A stretch of 64,000 bases of DNA, from positions 496,001 through 560,000 of the forward strand of contig NZ_JAAVUS010000001.1 in NCBI RefSeq assembly GCF_018449525.1, in the 5' to 3' direction. Source of the DNA: Bradyrhizobium sp. dw_78 (GTDB lineage Bacteria > Pseudomonadota > Alphaproteobacteria > Rhizobiales > Xanthobacteraceae). Every line of letters starts with the position of its first letter. The stretch's first letter is position 1. Under the pieces are notes generated by a model, which was given only the letters and a program-made list of their open reading frames with translations, did not search any database and had not been told where the DNA came from. Below, piece by piece: positions 8,519 through 17,191 of the stretch. Made by a program: the position numbers and the translations under genes.

Positions 8519-10879
8519 ATGTCGGTCTGGTCGAGCCGGCATCCGGCCGAAAGCCTGTTGTCTGTCGTTCCTTTGCAGCCGCGCAAGCTGGTCGGTCAAA
8601 GCGTGCGCCGGCGGGAGGATGCGCGTTTCATCACGGGAAGTGGTACGTTTCTGGACGATATCCATCCGCCCAAGCTGGTGCATGGTATCTTTCTGCGCTC
8701 GTCCCATGCGCATGCGCGATTGTTGTCGCTGGATCTCGGCGCGGCCCGTTCAATGCCGGGAGTTGAACTGGTGCTCGGCTATGCCGATCTTGCCGAAGGC
8801 GGGCTATCGACATTGCCGCTCGATTTTCCGCCGCCCGGCCCTCCGGTGCCCGGAGCCCATTGCGCCGACCAGCCGCTGCTTGCAAACGGCTATGTGCGGT
8901 GTATCGGCGATCCGGTCGCTTTCATCGTTGCGAGAACCATCGCGCAGGCGCGCGATGCGTCGGAAGCCATCGTCGCGGAATACGAGGAACTGCCGGCGGT
9001 CATCGATCTCAAGGATGCGCTCGCCGACGTAAATCTGGTCTGGCACGATTCCGCCACCAACCTGGTCTTCGATCATGAAGAGGGAGACCCGGCGGCCGTG
9101 GACGCCGCCTTCGCCGCTTCGCACAGAGTGGTGCGACTGGAGGTGATGAGCAACCGGGTGAACGCGTTGCCGATGGAAACGCGCGCCTGTATCGGAACCT
9201 ACCACAAGGGCGAGTTCACGCTGCATGTCAGCACGCAGCGGGTTCACGTCTTGCAGCGCGCGTTGGCGGACCGTGTGTTTTGCGTTCCGCGCGAGCGCGT
9301 CCGGGTGATTGCGCCGGATACCGGCGGCGGCTTTGGCCAGAAGAACGGTCTCTATGCCGAATATGTCCTGTGTCTGGAAGCATCGCGGCGGCTCGGTCGT
9401 CCGGTCAAATGGCTGGCGGAGCGATCGGAAGCGTTGCAAAGCGACTGCCACGGGCGCGACAACCTGTTCACCATCGAAGCCGCGCTCGATGGCGACGCCC
9501 GCATTCTGGCAATCCGCGCCACGCGCCTGATGAATATGGGCGCCTATACGGCGCCGCGTGCGATGGTGCCCGTGCTGAATGGGCTCACCCATCTGACCGG
9601 AGTCTATTCGATTCCAGCCGCGCATGTGCGCGTGCAGGGCGTCCTGACCAATACGGCCTGCACCAGCCCCTATCGGGGAGCGGGCCGTCCCGAAAACGTA
9701 TTTTGCTGCGAGCGGCTGATGGATGACATCGCGCGCAGGCTCGACATCGATCCCATCTTGTTTCGCCGGCGCAACCTTGTGCAACCAAACTCCATGCCGT
9801 GGACGTCGCCACTGGGGACGCCCTTCGCCGATGTGGACTTCGAGACGATGCTCGACGATGCGCTCGGCCTCGTCGGCTATTCCGGATTTTCGGTGCGGCG
9901 CAAGCAGGCAGAGAAGCGGCAACGTCTGCGCGGTGTCGGCGTCTGCCTGTTCGCCGAAGATCTTCATGGCTCCCATGAGCCGATCCCGGCCCATCTGAAG
10001 CTGCAGCACGACGGCAAACTTGCGGTGATGGTCGGCTCCGGATCGGCCGGTCACGGCCATGAAACAAGCTTTCTGCAGATCGCAGCGGACAGCCTTCATC
10101 TGCCGATGGAGCGGCTTGCCTTCGTGCAGTCCGATACCGCCCTGATTCCGGATGGCGTGGGCACGGCCGCGTCATGGTCGACAACGCTCGGTGGCTCGTC
10201 GGTGCGATGCGCCGCGGCGCTGGCCATCGAACGGGCGCGCGAGATTGCAGCCCGGCTGCTCGATGCGTCCATTGCCGATACCCAATTCAGGGACGGTCTG
10301 TTCCGGATCGCCGATACCAACCGTGTGGTGGGTTGGGACGAGATCTTCGCGGCGGAGCCCGACTTCACCGCTTCGGCGAGTTTCAAGGGAAGCGGTCAGG
10401 CTGTCCCGGTGGGATGTCATGCCTGCGAGGTGGAAGTCGATCCCGACACCGGTGAAGTGAAGGTGATTGCGTTCGCTGTGGTTCAGGATGCCGGGCGCAT
10501 CATCAATCCGATGCTGGTGACCGGCCAGCTTCATGGCGGCGTGGCGCAGGGCGTCGGGCAGGGCTGGGTGGAAGGGATCATCTATGACGCGGGCGGCCAG
10601 CTTATATCCGGCAGTCTGATGGATTACGGCGTGCTCAGAGCGGCGGATCTGCCGAACATCGCGACGGCTTTGCTCGAGAATGCCGAAGCGAGCAACCCGC
10701 TCGGCGTCAAAGGCATCGGGGAGTCTGCGGCAACCGGAAGCACGCCGGCCTTCGTGAATGCGGTGTTGAACGCGCTTGCGCCGCTCGGCGTCCGGCATAT
10801 CGAGGCGCCGCTGTCATCCCAGAAAATCTGGGCGAGCCTGCATGGCGCGCCGACAGGGCCAATTTCCGGCGATTATTGA
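8519..10879 (+). CDS. Xanthine dehydrogenase/CoxL-type molybdopterin-binding subunit (no partner subunits nearby)
   Basis: A 786-residue large subunit of the molybdenum hydroxylase family. The start at 8519 sits 1 bp after the preceding stop; MSVWSSRHPAESL leads into VGQSVRRREDARFITGSGTF, the usual N-terminal block. Cofactor motifs are visible: GGGFGQKNGLYAEY, TSPYRGAGRPENVF, and the C-terminal GIGESAATGSTPAFVNAV carrying the likely catalytic glutamate. The active loop is PYRGAGR, not the AYxCSFR of true CO dehydrogenase, so CO oxidation is unlikely and ring or aldehyde hydroxylation is more probable. These enzymes normally need a 2Fe-2S subunit and an FAD subunit; neither is encoded in the operon. 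Partners may be elsewhere in the genome, or beyond the left edge. Confidence 0.9.
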   Translation: MSVWSSRHPAESLLSVVPLQPRKLVGQSVRRREDARFITGSGTFLDDIHPPKLVHGIFLRSSHAHARLLSLDLGAARSMPGVELVLGYADLAEGGLSTLPLDFPPPGPPVPGAHCADQPLLANGYVRCIGDPVAFIVARTIAQARDASEAIVAEYEELPAVIDLKDALADVNLVWHDSATNLVFDHEEGDPAAVDAAFAASHRVVRLEVMSNRVNALPMETRACIGTYHKGEFTLHVSTQRVHVLQRALADRVFCVPRERVRVIAPDTGGGFGQKNGLYAEYVLCLEASRRLGRPVKWLAERSEALQSDCHGRDNLFTIEAALDGDARILAIRATRLMNMGAYTAPRAMVPVLNGLTHLTGVYSIPAAHVRVQGVLTNTACTSPYRGAGRPENVFCCERLMDDIARRLDIDPILFRRRNLVQPNSMPWTSPLGTPFADVDFETMLDDALGLVGYSGFSVRRKQAEKRQRLRGVGVCLFAEDLHGSHEPIPAHLKLQHDGKLAVMVGSGSAGHGHETSFLQIAADSLHLPMERLAFVQSDTALIPDGVGTAASWSTTLGGSSVRCAAALAIERAREIAARLLDASIADTQFRDGLFRIADTNRVVGWDEIFAAEPDFTASASFKGSGQAVPVGCHACEVEVDPDTGEVKVIAFAVVQDAGRIINPMLVTGQLHGGVAQGVGQGWVEGIIYDAGGQLISGSLMDYGVLRAADLPNIATALLENAEASNPLGVKGIGESAATGSTPAFVNAVLNALAPLGVRHIEAPLSSQKIWASLHGAPTGPISGDY

Positions 10880-10910
10880 TGTATTCAAAAATTAAAATTC
10901 TGCATACAAA
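10880..10910 (+). promoter_or_regulatory. Candidate GntR operator upstream of the Liv-type importer
   Basis: Two related half-sites, TGTATTCA (10880-10887) and TGCATACA (10901-10908), are spaced about two helical turns apart in an AT-rich stretch right after the molybdoenzyme stop. The second matches the site at 1947-1955 on the other strand over nine bases, and the 4258-4269 palindrome with one mismatch. It would serve a second promoter for the downstream importer genes. Confidence 0.45.
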
Positions 10911-10973
10911 TTGTGCGCGGCGCCTAATTGTCGGCCGGCTGATCGCGTGCCAAATTGTGAAGGAGTAAATAAA

Positions 10974-11066
10974 TTGATTTATTTCAATAGGTTAGTAGTT
11001 GGTATGTCGATTGCTTGGCCGGTTCGAAAGCTAAATGCAAAAGCTAATGCAGGAGTGTCGAAATGA
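10974..11066 (+). CDS. Possible 30-codon leader ORF overlapping the binding-protein start
   Basis: A TTG codon at 10974 is preceded by GAAGGAG and opens a 30-codon frame (starting MIYFNRLVVG) that ends in a TGA overlapping the ATG of the next gene as ATGA. Spacing and overlap suggest translational coupling. There is no recognisable product, and the frame could be open by chance. Confidence 0.2.
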   Translation: MIYFNRLVVGMSIAWPVRKLNAKANAGVSK

Positions 11067-12265
11067 TCGTGGTTAAACCTGGCCATCGCTTGCGGGCCTT
11101 GATCGTTGCCGGTTCGGTCTGGTTCGGGGCCGCGGCGGCGCAGGCGCAGTCTCCGGGCGTGACGGCCACGGAAATCACGATTGGAGCGCTCGGTCCGCTG
11201 ACGGGAGCGACTTCCTTCATGGGCGTTCCCGGTCGCGACGGCATGCAGCTTGCCGTCGATGAAATCAACCAGGCCGGCGGCATCAACGGTCGCAAGCTGA
11301 AGCTCGATTTCGAACACGCCTTTACGCCGGCGGAGAGCGTCGCGGCGGCGAAGAAACTGGTTGAAGACGACAACGTCTTCGTTCTGGTACTGGCTTCCGG
11401 CAGCACGGGTGCAGCGGCCGCCGCCGATTATGTGCGCGAGAAGGGCGTCCCGACCTACAACCTTTACGGTGCGACGCCCATCATCCGGACGCCGTTTGCC
11501 GAAAACGTATTTCATGGCGCGATGCCATCCGCCACGGACTCCGCGCAGGCCCTGGTGGATCGTGTCTTCCAGGCCAATCCCAAGGCCAAGAAAGTCGGGC
11601 TTCTGGTCGGAACCTATGCCTTTCCGCAAGCCAATAAGGGCGCCGTTCTGCCACTGCTCCAGAAGAAGCCCGTTGACGTCGTGGTCGAGGAGTTCGACCA
11701 GGGCGCCCGTGACTTCACGTCCCAGCTTCTCGCCTTTACGCGCGAAAAGGTCGACGCGGTCATCGTGATGGGAAGCTTTTCGGAGGCCGGATTTGCGATC
11801 AAGCAGGCGCCGGAGAAGGGACTTACCAATGTGGTCTGGGTGCTTGACGGCTCGGCGGTCAACGATGCCGTCGTGCCCATTCTCGGCGACAAGAATCCGC
11901 CCAATGTCTGGGGCTATTCGAATACGCCATACTTCCCCGCGCAGTCGGTTGCGGCCACGAGCAAGTTTCGCGAGTTGTGGACCCATCGCTACGGCCAGCC
12001 TCCGCAGGGACGGCCGAACATCTACGATCTCGTGGCCTATGGTGACACCTACGTTCTGGCCGCGGCGATCAAGAATGCCGGCAACGATCTGTCCTGGAAA
12101 ACGCTGATCGCTTCCTGGAGCAAGCTGAAGGATGTCAAACCTTCCGATCTCGGCGGGCTCGACGTGGTCTATCCGGAATCCTTCACGGAGACCGATCACC
12201 AGGGCAACCGTCTGATGGGGCGGGCGACGATCAAGGACGGCATCTGGCAGGTCGTTCCGAACTGA
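11063..12265 (+). CDS. Branched-chain amino acid-type (Liv/Urt-like) ABC transporter substrate-binding protein
   Basis: A 400-residue periplasmic binding protein. The signal peptide has a hydrophobic core (ALIVAGSVWFGAAAA) and an AQAQ cleavage region near residue 29. The mature start TEITIGALGPLTGATSFMG and AVDEINQAGGINGRKLKL are hallmarks of the LivJ/periplasmic-binding-protein type 1 family. The family binds amino acids, amides, urea or aromatic acids, so the substrate is open. AGGAG lies upstream of the start at 11063. It heads the importer unit with both permease functions and both ATPases. The neighbouring amidohydrolases suggest a nitrogen-containing substrate rather than leucine. Confidence 0.88.
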   Translation: MIVVKPGHRLRALIVAGSVWFGAAAAQAQSPGVTATEITIGALGPLTGATSFMGVPGRDGMQLAVDEINQAGGINGRKLKLDFEHAFTPAESVAAAKKLVEDDNVFVLVLASGSTGAAAAADYVREKGVPTYNLYGATPIIRTPFAENVFHGAMPSATDSAQALVDRVFQANPKAKKVGLLVGTYAFPQANKGAVLPLLQKKPVDVVVEEFDQGARDFTSQLLAFTREKVDAVIVMGSFSEAGFAIKQAPEKGLTNVVWVLDGSAVNDAVVPILGDKNPPNVWGYSNTPYFPAQSVAATSKFRELWTHRYGQPPQGRPNIYDLVAYGDTYVLAAAIKNAGNDLSWKTLIASWSKLKDVKPSDLGGLDVVYPESFTETDHQGNRLMGRATIKDGIWQVVPN

Positions 12266-12290
12266 TGGCGGTGTCATCGAAAGGCAAGCC

Positions 12291-13181
12291 GTGATGGCTG
12301 AATTGCTGATGACGATCGTGGGTGGCATCAAGATCGGTGCCATCTACGCGCTTGCGGCCATCGGGCTGGTCGTCATTCACAAGGCGACAAAAACGGTGAA
12401 CTTCGCCCATGGCGGTCTGGTCATGCTCGGCGCCTTTGCCACCTACGAGATGGTGGTGGTGTTCGAGTGGCCTTACTGGATGGCCTATATCGCGGTTCCG
12501 GTTCTGATCGGCGCACTCGGAGCACTGCTCGAATTCGTGGTGCTCAAGCCATTGCGCCGGGCGGACCTCTTCACGGTCATCATCGGTACCATCTTTCTTG
12601 GGACGGCGCTTTCGGAAGCCTATCGGCTGGCTGAAAATTCGGAGCTTCTCGCCGTTCCCGCGCTGTTTACCGGGCCGCCGCTGCTGATCGATGTCGGCAG
12701 CGACGTCGTGATCTTCACCCGCGAGCAGATCTGGGTCACGCTCGGGGCACTTGCGGTCGGCACCGCTGGCGTCGCTATTTTCCGCTATTCCTCGCTCGGC
12801 CGCAGCATGCGCGCGATGGCGTCCAATAGCCGCGGCGCTCAGCTTTGCGGCTACTCGGTCGAGGGTGTTTATGGGATCGCGTGGTTCCTGGGATCGGCGC
12901 TGGCCGGCCTCGCCGGTGTGTTCGCAGCGCCCAGCAAGGGCGTTTCACCGGATCTTGCCGTCTCCATCGTCGCATCGGCCTTCGTCGCCGCCGTCATCGG
13001 CGGATTCGACTCCCTTGGCGGAGCCATCGTCGGCGGCCTGCTGCTGGGCTGTGTCGAGACGCTGTCCGCAGCCTATGTCTCCAGCTCCCTGAGCATGGCC
13101 ATCAGCTATTTTCTGCTGTTTTGCGTCCTGCTGGTGCGGCCGGAAGGCCTGTTTCCGGAAGCGAAGCGCCGCCATGTCTAG
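12291..13181 (+). CDS. livH: LivH-type ABC transporter permease
   Basis: A 296-residue inner-membrane protein with about eight hydrophobic helices. The start is either GTG at 12291 or the adjacent ATG at 12294 (MAELLMTIVGGIKIGAIYAL). GLVVIHKATKTVNFAHGGLVMLGA is the conserved LivH N-terminal segment, and GGFDSLGGAIVGGLLLGCVE is the conserved cytoplasmic loop that contacts the ATPase. It forms one half of the translocation channel with the permease portion of the next gene, which it overlaps by 8 bp. Confidence 0.9.
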   Translation: MMAELLMTIVGGIKIGAIYALAAIGLVVIHKATKTVNFAHGGLVMLGAFATYEMVVVFEWPYWMAYIAVPVLIGALGALLEFVVLKPLRRADLFTVIIGTIFLGTALSEAYRLAENSELLAVPALFTGPPLLIDVGSDVVIFTREQIWVTLGALAVGTAGVAIFRYSSLGRSMRAMASNSRGAQLCGYSVEGVYGIAWFLGSALAGLAGVFAAPSKGVSPDLAVSIVASAFVAAVIGGFDSLGGAIVGGLLLGCVETLSAAYVSSSLSMAISYFLLFCVLLVRPEGLFPEAKRRHV

Positions 13182-14985
13182 GAACCTGATGTCTGGAACG
13201 CGCGTGTTCGGTCTGCTCGCATTGCCGATCGGACTTCCGGCCCTGTTTATCCTCGCCGGCTGCCTCGCCGACGATTACTGGCGATATGTCCTGTGTCTTA
13301 CGGTATCGGCGGTCGTCGTCGGTGCGGGCCTGACGATGCTGGTGAGTTTCGCGCGCTGCATCACGTTGGCGACCGGCGCCTTTCAGGCGCTCGGCGCCTA
13401 TGGCGCGGTGCTGCTGATGATCAACCTGTCGCTGCCGTTTCCGCTCGCGGTGGTGGCGGGAGGATGCGCCGGCGCGCTGGGCGGCCTGTTTCTCGCCGTT
13501 CCGGCGGTCCGGTTTCGCAGCCACAATCTTGCGATGGTCACGCTTGTCTTCCAGTCGATCGTCATCATTGCATTGCGCGAGTTGAAAGGATTGACCGGCG
13601 GGGCCGAGGGGCTAAGCGTTCCGGCGGCGACGATCCTTGGCGTCGCCATCCGTTCGGATCTCGCGAATCTCGTGATGGCCTGCGTGTTTTCCGCGCTCAT
13701 TCTGATCCCGCTGATGATTCTGTTGCAGGGGCCGTTCGGCAGGAATCTGCGCGCGCTGGCGGTCAACGAAGTGGGCGCGCGGGCCTTCGGCATCCGTATC
13801 GAACATTATCTGATCGCTGCGTTCGTCATCAGTTCGGCTGCGATTGCGATGGCCGCGGCGATCGTCGCGCCGCGCCTTCGCATCATCGACCCGGACAGCT
13901 TCGGATTATACAGTTCGATCCTCACCCTTGCTTACCCGATTGTGGGAGGCCTCGGATCGGTTTGGGGCGGCGCAGTCGGGGGAGCGGTGCTGCGCATCCT
14001 GCCCGAGGTGCTGCGTCCGATTGCGGGCTATATCGAGCTTATTTTGTCGACCGTCGTCCTCCTGACGATGCTGTGCTTTCGCGGCGGATTGAGCGAGATG
14101 GTCTCTCGCCTGTGGCCCGCGCGAAGCGAACCGGCGCGTTCGTCGCGCGGATCGGATGCCGTAGTGGTGTCGGCCTTGCCGCATCTTGTTCAGCCTCACG
14201 ATCATTCGGCTGTCGAAGCGCTGGTGACGGACAAGCTTGTGAAGCGCTATGACGCGCTGACTGCCGTCGATGGCGTCAATCTGAAAGTCAGGGCAGGCGC
14301 CTTGCACGGAATCATGGGGCCGAACGGCGCGGGCAAGACCACGCTGTTCAACACCGTCTCGGGTTTCATCCGCCCGGATGCCGGTCAGATCCGGTTGTTC
14401 GGTACCGACGTGACCTCAGACCGGATCGAACAACGCATCGGCCTCGGCGTGACCCGGACATTCCAGAACCTTGCAATCTTTCCGTCCCTGAGTTGCCGTC
14501 AGAACGTCATCATCGGGTTTGGCCGCAACAGCATTGGCGCCGCGCTAGGTCGCAGTGCCGGATGGGCGCTGAATACCAAGACGAGCCGCGAGGAGGCCGA
14601 GCGCGCGGACTGGGCGCTCGATGCCGTCGGTTTGGCGCATGTCATGGATCTGCCGGCGGGCAAGCTTTCCCTCGGCGATCAACGGCGGCTCGAGATCGCG
14701 CGCGCCGTGGTGTCGCAGCCGCGCCTGATTCTGCTGGATGAGCCGGTCTCCGGCGTCAGCCAGCAGGAAGTCGAACAACTTTTGGTCCTGCTGAAAGCCA
14801 TCAATCGCGATCTGGGCGCGACGATGCTGGTCGTCGAGCATAATATCGGCTTCCTGGTGTCGTTGTGCGATACATTGTCGGTGATGGCGTCCGGACGGAT
14901 CATCGCCGAAGGCGTGCCGGCCGAGGTCGTTGCCCGGCGGGACGTTCTCCGTACTTATTTCGGCGAAACCGATGAGGCCGCCTGA
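13174..14985 (+). CDS. Fused LivM-LivG: ABC permease with C-terminal ATPase
   Basis: A 603-residue fusion. Residues 1 to about 310 form a LivM-type permease with around nine membrane helices and the loop GGLGSVWGGAVGGAVLRILPE. After a linker of some 40 residues the LivG-type ATPase begins near residue 345 (TDKLVKRYDALTAVDGVN). It has Walker A GPNGAGKTT with Lys388, a Q-loop near TRTFQNLAIF, Walker B LILLDEPVSGVS and the switch histidine in VVEHNIGFL. The ABC signature is LSLGDQRRLE rather than LSGGQ, common in LivG. Separate genes are the usual arrangement. It overlaps livH by 8 bp and livF by 1 bp, so subunits are probably made in step. Confidence 0.88.
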   Translation: MSRNLMSGTRVFGLLALPIGLPALFILAGCLADDYWRYVLCLTVSAVVVGAGLTMLVSFARCITLATGAFQALGAYGAVLLMINLSLPFPLAVVAGGCAGALGGLFLAVPAVRFRSHNLAMVTLVFQSIVIIALRELKGLTGGAEGLSVPAATILGVAIRSDLANLVMACVFSALILIPLMILLQGPFGRNLRALAVNEVGARAFGIRIEHYLIAAFVISSAAIAMAAAIVAPRLRIIDPDSFGLYSSILTLAYPIVGGLGSVWGGAVGGAVLRILPEVLRPIAGYIELILSTVVLLTMLCFRGGLSEMVSRLWPARSEPARSSRGSDAVVVSALPHLVQPHDHSAVEALVTDKLVKRYDALTAVDGVNLKVRAGALHGIMGPNGAGKTTLFNTVSGFIRPDAGQIRLFGTDVTSDRIEQRIGLGVTRTFQNLAIFPSLSCRQNVIIGFGRNSIGAALGRSAGWALNTKTSREEAERADWALDAVGLAHVMDLPAGKLSLGDQRRLEIARAVVSQPRLILLDEPVSGVSQQEVEQLLVLLKAINRDLGATMLVVEHNIGFLVSLCDTLSVMASGRIIAEGVPAEVVARRDVLRTYFGETDEAA

Positions 14986-15680
14986 TGCTTGAGGTCAGGG
15001 GTCTGCGGGTCGCTTATGGTTCGGTCGAGGTGGTGCATGGCCTCGATCTCGATGTCGCGGCGGGTGAATCGCTGGCGCTGCTCGGGGCAAATGGCGCCGG
15101 CAAGACCTCATCCGTGGAGGCGATCGCCGGGCTGCTTCCGACGGCCGGCGGCCGCGTCAATCTTGACGGCGAGGATGTAACCCGCCGTCCGGCAAGCTAC
15201 ATCGTGCGCCGTGGGCTGGCGCTGGTGCCGCAATGGCGCGAGTTGTTCGCGAATTTCAGCGTCGATGAAACGCTGCGCGCCGCGATGTCGGCGCCGCGCG
15301 GGCGGCCGCCGCTTCCGCTGGAGAGCGTATACGAAATGTTTCCCGGGCTCGCCCAGCGCCGCGCCCAACTGGCCGGCTCGCTGTCCGGCGGCGAGCAGCA
15401 GATGCTTGCCGTTGCCCGCGGCCTGGTTACCAACCCCAAGCTCATGCTGCTGGATGAGCCTTCGGCGGGCCTCTCTGTCGGCGTGACGCGGTCGCTGATC
15501 GGGATCGTGAAACGCATTCGCGATACCGGCATTGGTATTCTGATCATCGAGCAGAATCTGGAGATCGCGCGGGCGCTGGCGACGCGCTGCATCGTGCTGT
15601 CCGCCGGGCGCATCGCCTGGAGCGGCGCGATGGATGACGCCATGGCAAATGTCGAAATCAAGCAAGCCTATTTCTCCTGA
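14985..15680 (+). CDS. livF: LivF-type ABC transporter ATPase
   Basis: A 231-residue ATPase. Walker A is GANGAGKTSSVEAIAG near residue 34, the signature SLSGGEQQMLAVARGL, and Walker B LMLLDEPSAGLS. IVRRGLALVPQWRELFANFSVDETL is the LivF-type Q-loop region. It starts within the stop codon of the fused permease-ATPase (TGATG). It pairs with the LivG domain of that protein to power import. Confidence 0.92.
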   Translation: MLEVRGLRVAYGSVEVVHGLDLDVAAGESLALLGANGAGKTSSVEAIAGLLPTAGGRVNLDGEDVTRRPASYIVRRGLALVPQWRELFANFSVDETLRAAMSAPRGRPPLPLESVYEMFPGLAQRRAQLAGSLSGGEQQMLAVARGLVTNPKLMLLDEPSAGLSVGVTRSLIGIVKRIRDTGIGILIIEQNLEIARALATRCIVLSAGRIAWSGAMDDAMANVEIKQAYFS

Positions 15681-15690
15681 AGCGAGCCGG

Positions 15691-17160
15691 ATGCAAAAAA
15701 TGACGAACAATGGAAATGCTGGACCGGTCGACGTCGAATATCTGGCGGTCGCGCCGGGCCGTGGAGATATCAGGAACCGCGCGACGGTTTCATTTTCGGA
15801 CGGATTGATCGGCAAGATCGAAAGCTCGAGCGGTTCGAACGGCAGGGGGCTTCTGGCCATGCCGGCCCTGGTCGACGCCCACGATCACGTCCGCGGCCTT
15901 CATCATATCGCGTTCGGTGCGAAGGATCAGACGTTCGAAGTCTGGCGCGCCGCGCTCTATGCGCAGCCGCCGCTCGATCTCTACATGAATTGCGCGCTGG
16001 CGTTCGGCCGGCTGGCCCAGGCCGGTGTCGGATCGGTGATGCACGTCTATTCGTCGATCAATGTCGAGCGGATGGCGGAGGATGCTGAGATCATCAGCCG
16101 CGCCGCCCGGGATGTGGGCGTGAGGCTGGCGCTCGCGGTTCCATTGCGGGACCAATTGACGCTCGGATACGCCGATGACGAAAAGCTGCTGGCGCTTCAC
16201 GATCCGCGCGACCGCGAATTCATTCGTAATACCTGGCTCTATCCATTTCCTTCACCCCGGACCTACATGGATATGGTCGCGGACATTGCCCGGAAGGTGG
16301 AAGGACCGACTGTCTCCGTGCAGTACGGGCCGAACAGCCCCTATGCGTGTTCGGACAAGCTGCTTCAAAGCATAGCCGAGGCCTCAGCCCGCGACGGCCG
16401 CCGTGTCACCACGCATATTCTGGAGACTTCGCTCCAGCGGCGCTGGGCCAATGCGACATATCCGAAGGGCTTTGTTCGCCACCTCGCGGATCTCGGCCTG
16501 ATCACGGAGCGGTTTACCGGCGCGCACGGGATTTGGTTGACGCCTGACGAAATCCGCATCATGGCGGAGAACGGCGCGCAGATCGCGATCAACGCAAGTT
16601 CGAACCTGCGGTTGCGTTCGGGGATCGCGCCAGTGAGTGAATATATCAAGGCGGGGATGCGTTTCTCGTTCGGCATCGATTCATTCTCGATCGACGACGA
16701 CGAGGATGCGTTCCGCGAATTGCGGGTGGGACACTGGCTGTTTTCGCTCGACGGCAGCCCCGCGCCGATGAGCCAGCAACTTCTGTTCGAGGGATGGCAT
16801 CGGAACGGTTACCGCGCCGTCAACAACAAGGAAGGCTACGGCGAAGTGATGCCGGGAGCGCCGGGCGATCTTGTCGTGCTTAATTTCGATTCGATGGCGT
16901 ATGACGTCATTGACGGCATGGTCGATCCGATGGAAGTGGTTTTGACGCGGGCGACGACCAGGCACGTCAAAAGCCTGTATGTCGCCGGCCGCGAAATTGT
17001 CCGCGAAGGCAAGGTGCTTGGCGTCGATCTCGAAGCGATCGAACGCGAGGTTATCAAGATGGCCCGCGCCAGAGGCGAGCACATGCGCTCGCTCAGGCCG
17101 ATCCTGGAACGCACGCAGAAGACGCTAAAAAGCTTCCACGAGGAGACGTTTCCAAAATAA
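15691..17160 (+). CDS. Amidohydrolase family protein
   Basis: A 489-residue amidohydrolase starting at 15691 (MQKMTNNGNAGPVDVEYLAV), 10 bp after livF. The metal motif HDH is at 64-66 in MPALVDAHDHVRG. Further likely ligands are in TTHILETSLQRRW, GAHGIWLTPDE and the aspartate of FSFGIDSFSID. It is of the same broad ATZ/TRZ type as the two copies at the left end but much more diverged, with no long shared blocks. The C-terminal DLVVLNFDSMAYDVIDGMVDP is the usual returning beta-sandwich. It probably acts on the compound imported by the Liv-type system or on a downstream product. Confidence 0.85.
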   Translation: MQKMTNNGNAGPVDVEYLAVAPGRGDIRNRATVSFSDGLIGKIESSSGSNGRGLLAMPALVDAHDHVRGLHHIAFGAKDQTFEVWRAALYAQPPLDLYMNCALAFGRLAQAGVGSVMHVYSSINVERMAEDAEIISRAARDVGVRLALAVPLRDQLTLGYADDEKLLALHDPRDREFIRNTWLYPFPSPRTYMDMVADIARKVEGPTVSVQYGPNSPYACSDKLLQSIAEASARDGRRVTTHILETSLQRRWANATYPKGFVRHLADLGLITERFTGAHGIWLTPDEIRIMAENGAQIAINASSNLRLRSGIAPVSEYIKAGMRFSFGIDSFSIDDDEDAFRELRVGHWLFSLDGSPAPMSQQLLFEGWHRNGYRAVNNKEGYGEVMPGAPGDLVVLNFDSMAYDVIDGMVDPMEVVLTRATTRHVKSLYVAGREIVREGKVLGVDLEAIEREVIKMARARGEHMRSLRPILERTQKTLKSFHEETFPK

Positions 17161-17163
17161 GCA

Positions 17164-17182
17164 GCGGGAACGACAGTCCCGC
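17164..17182. terminator. Possible hairpin between convergent genes
   Basis: GCGGGA-N7-TCCCGC lies in the 31-bp gap between the amidohydrolase and galE, which converge. Neither side has a strong T-run (the minus side continues TGCTTATTTTGG), so termination activity is uncertain. Confidence 0.35.
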
Positions 17183-17191
17183 CAGGTAACG

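Noticed and set aside
8519..10879. CO dehydrogenase large subunit
   Set aside because: The active loop is PYRGAGR, not AYxCSFR, and no coxS/coxM genes are present.
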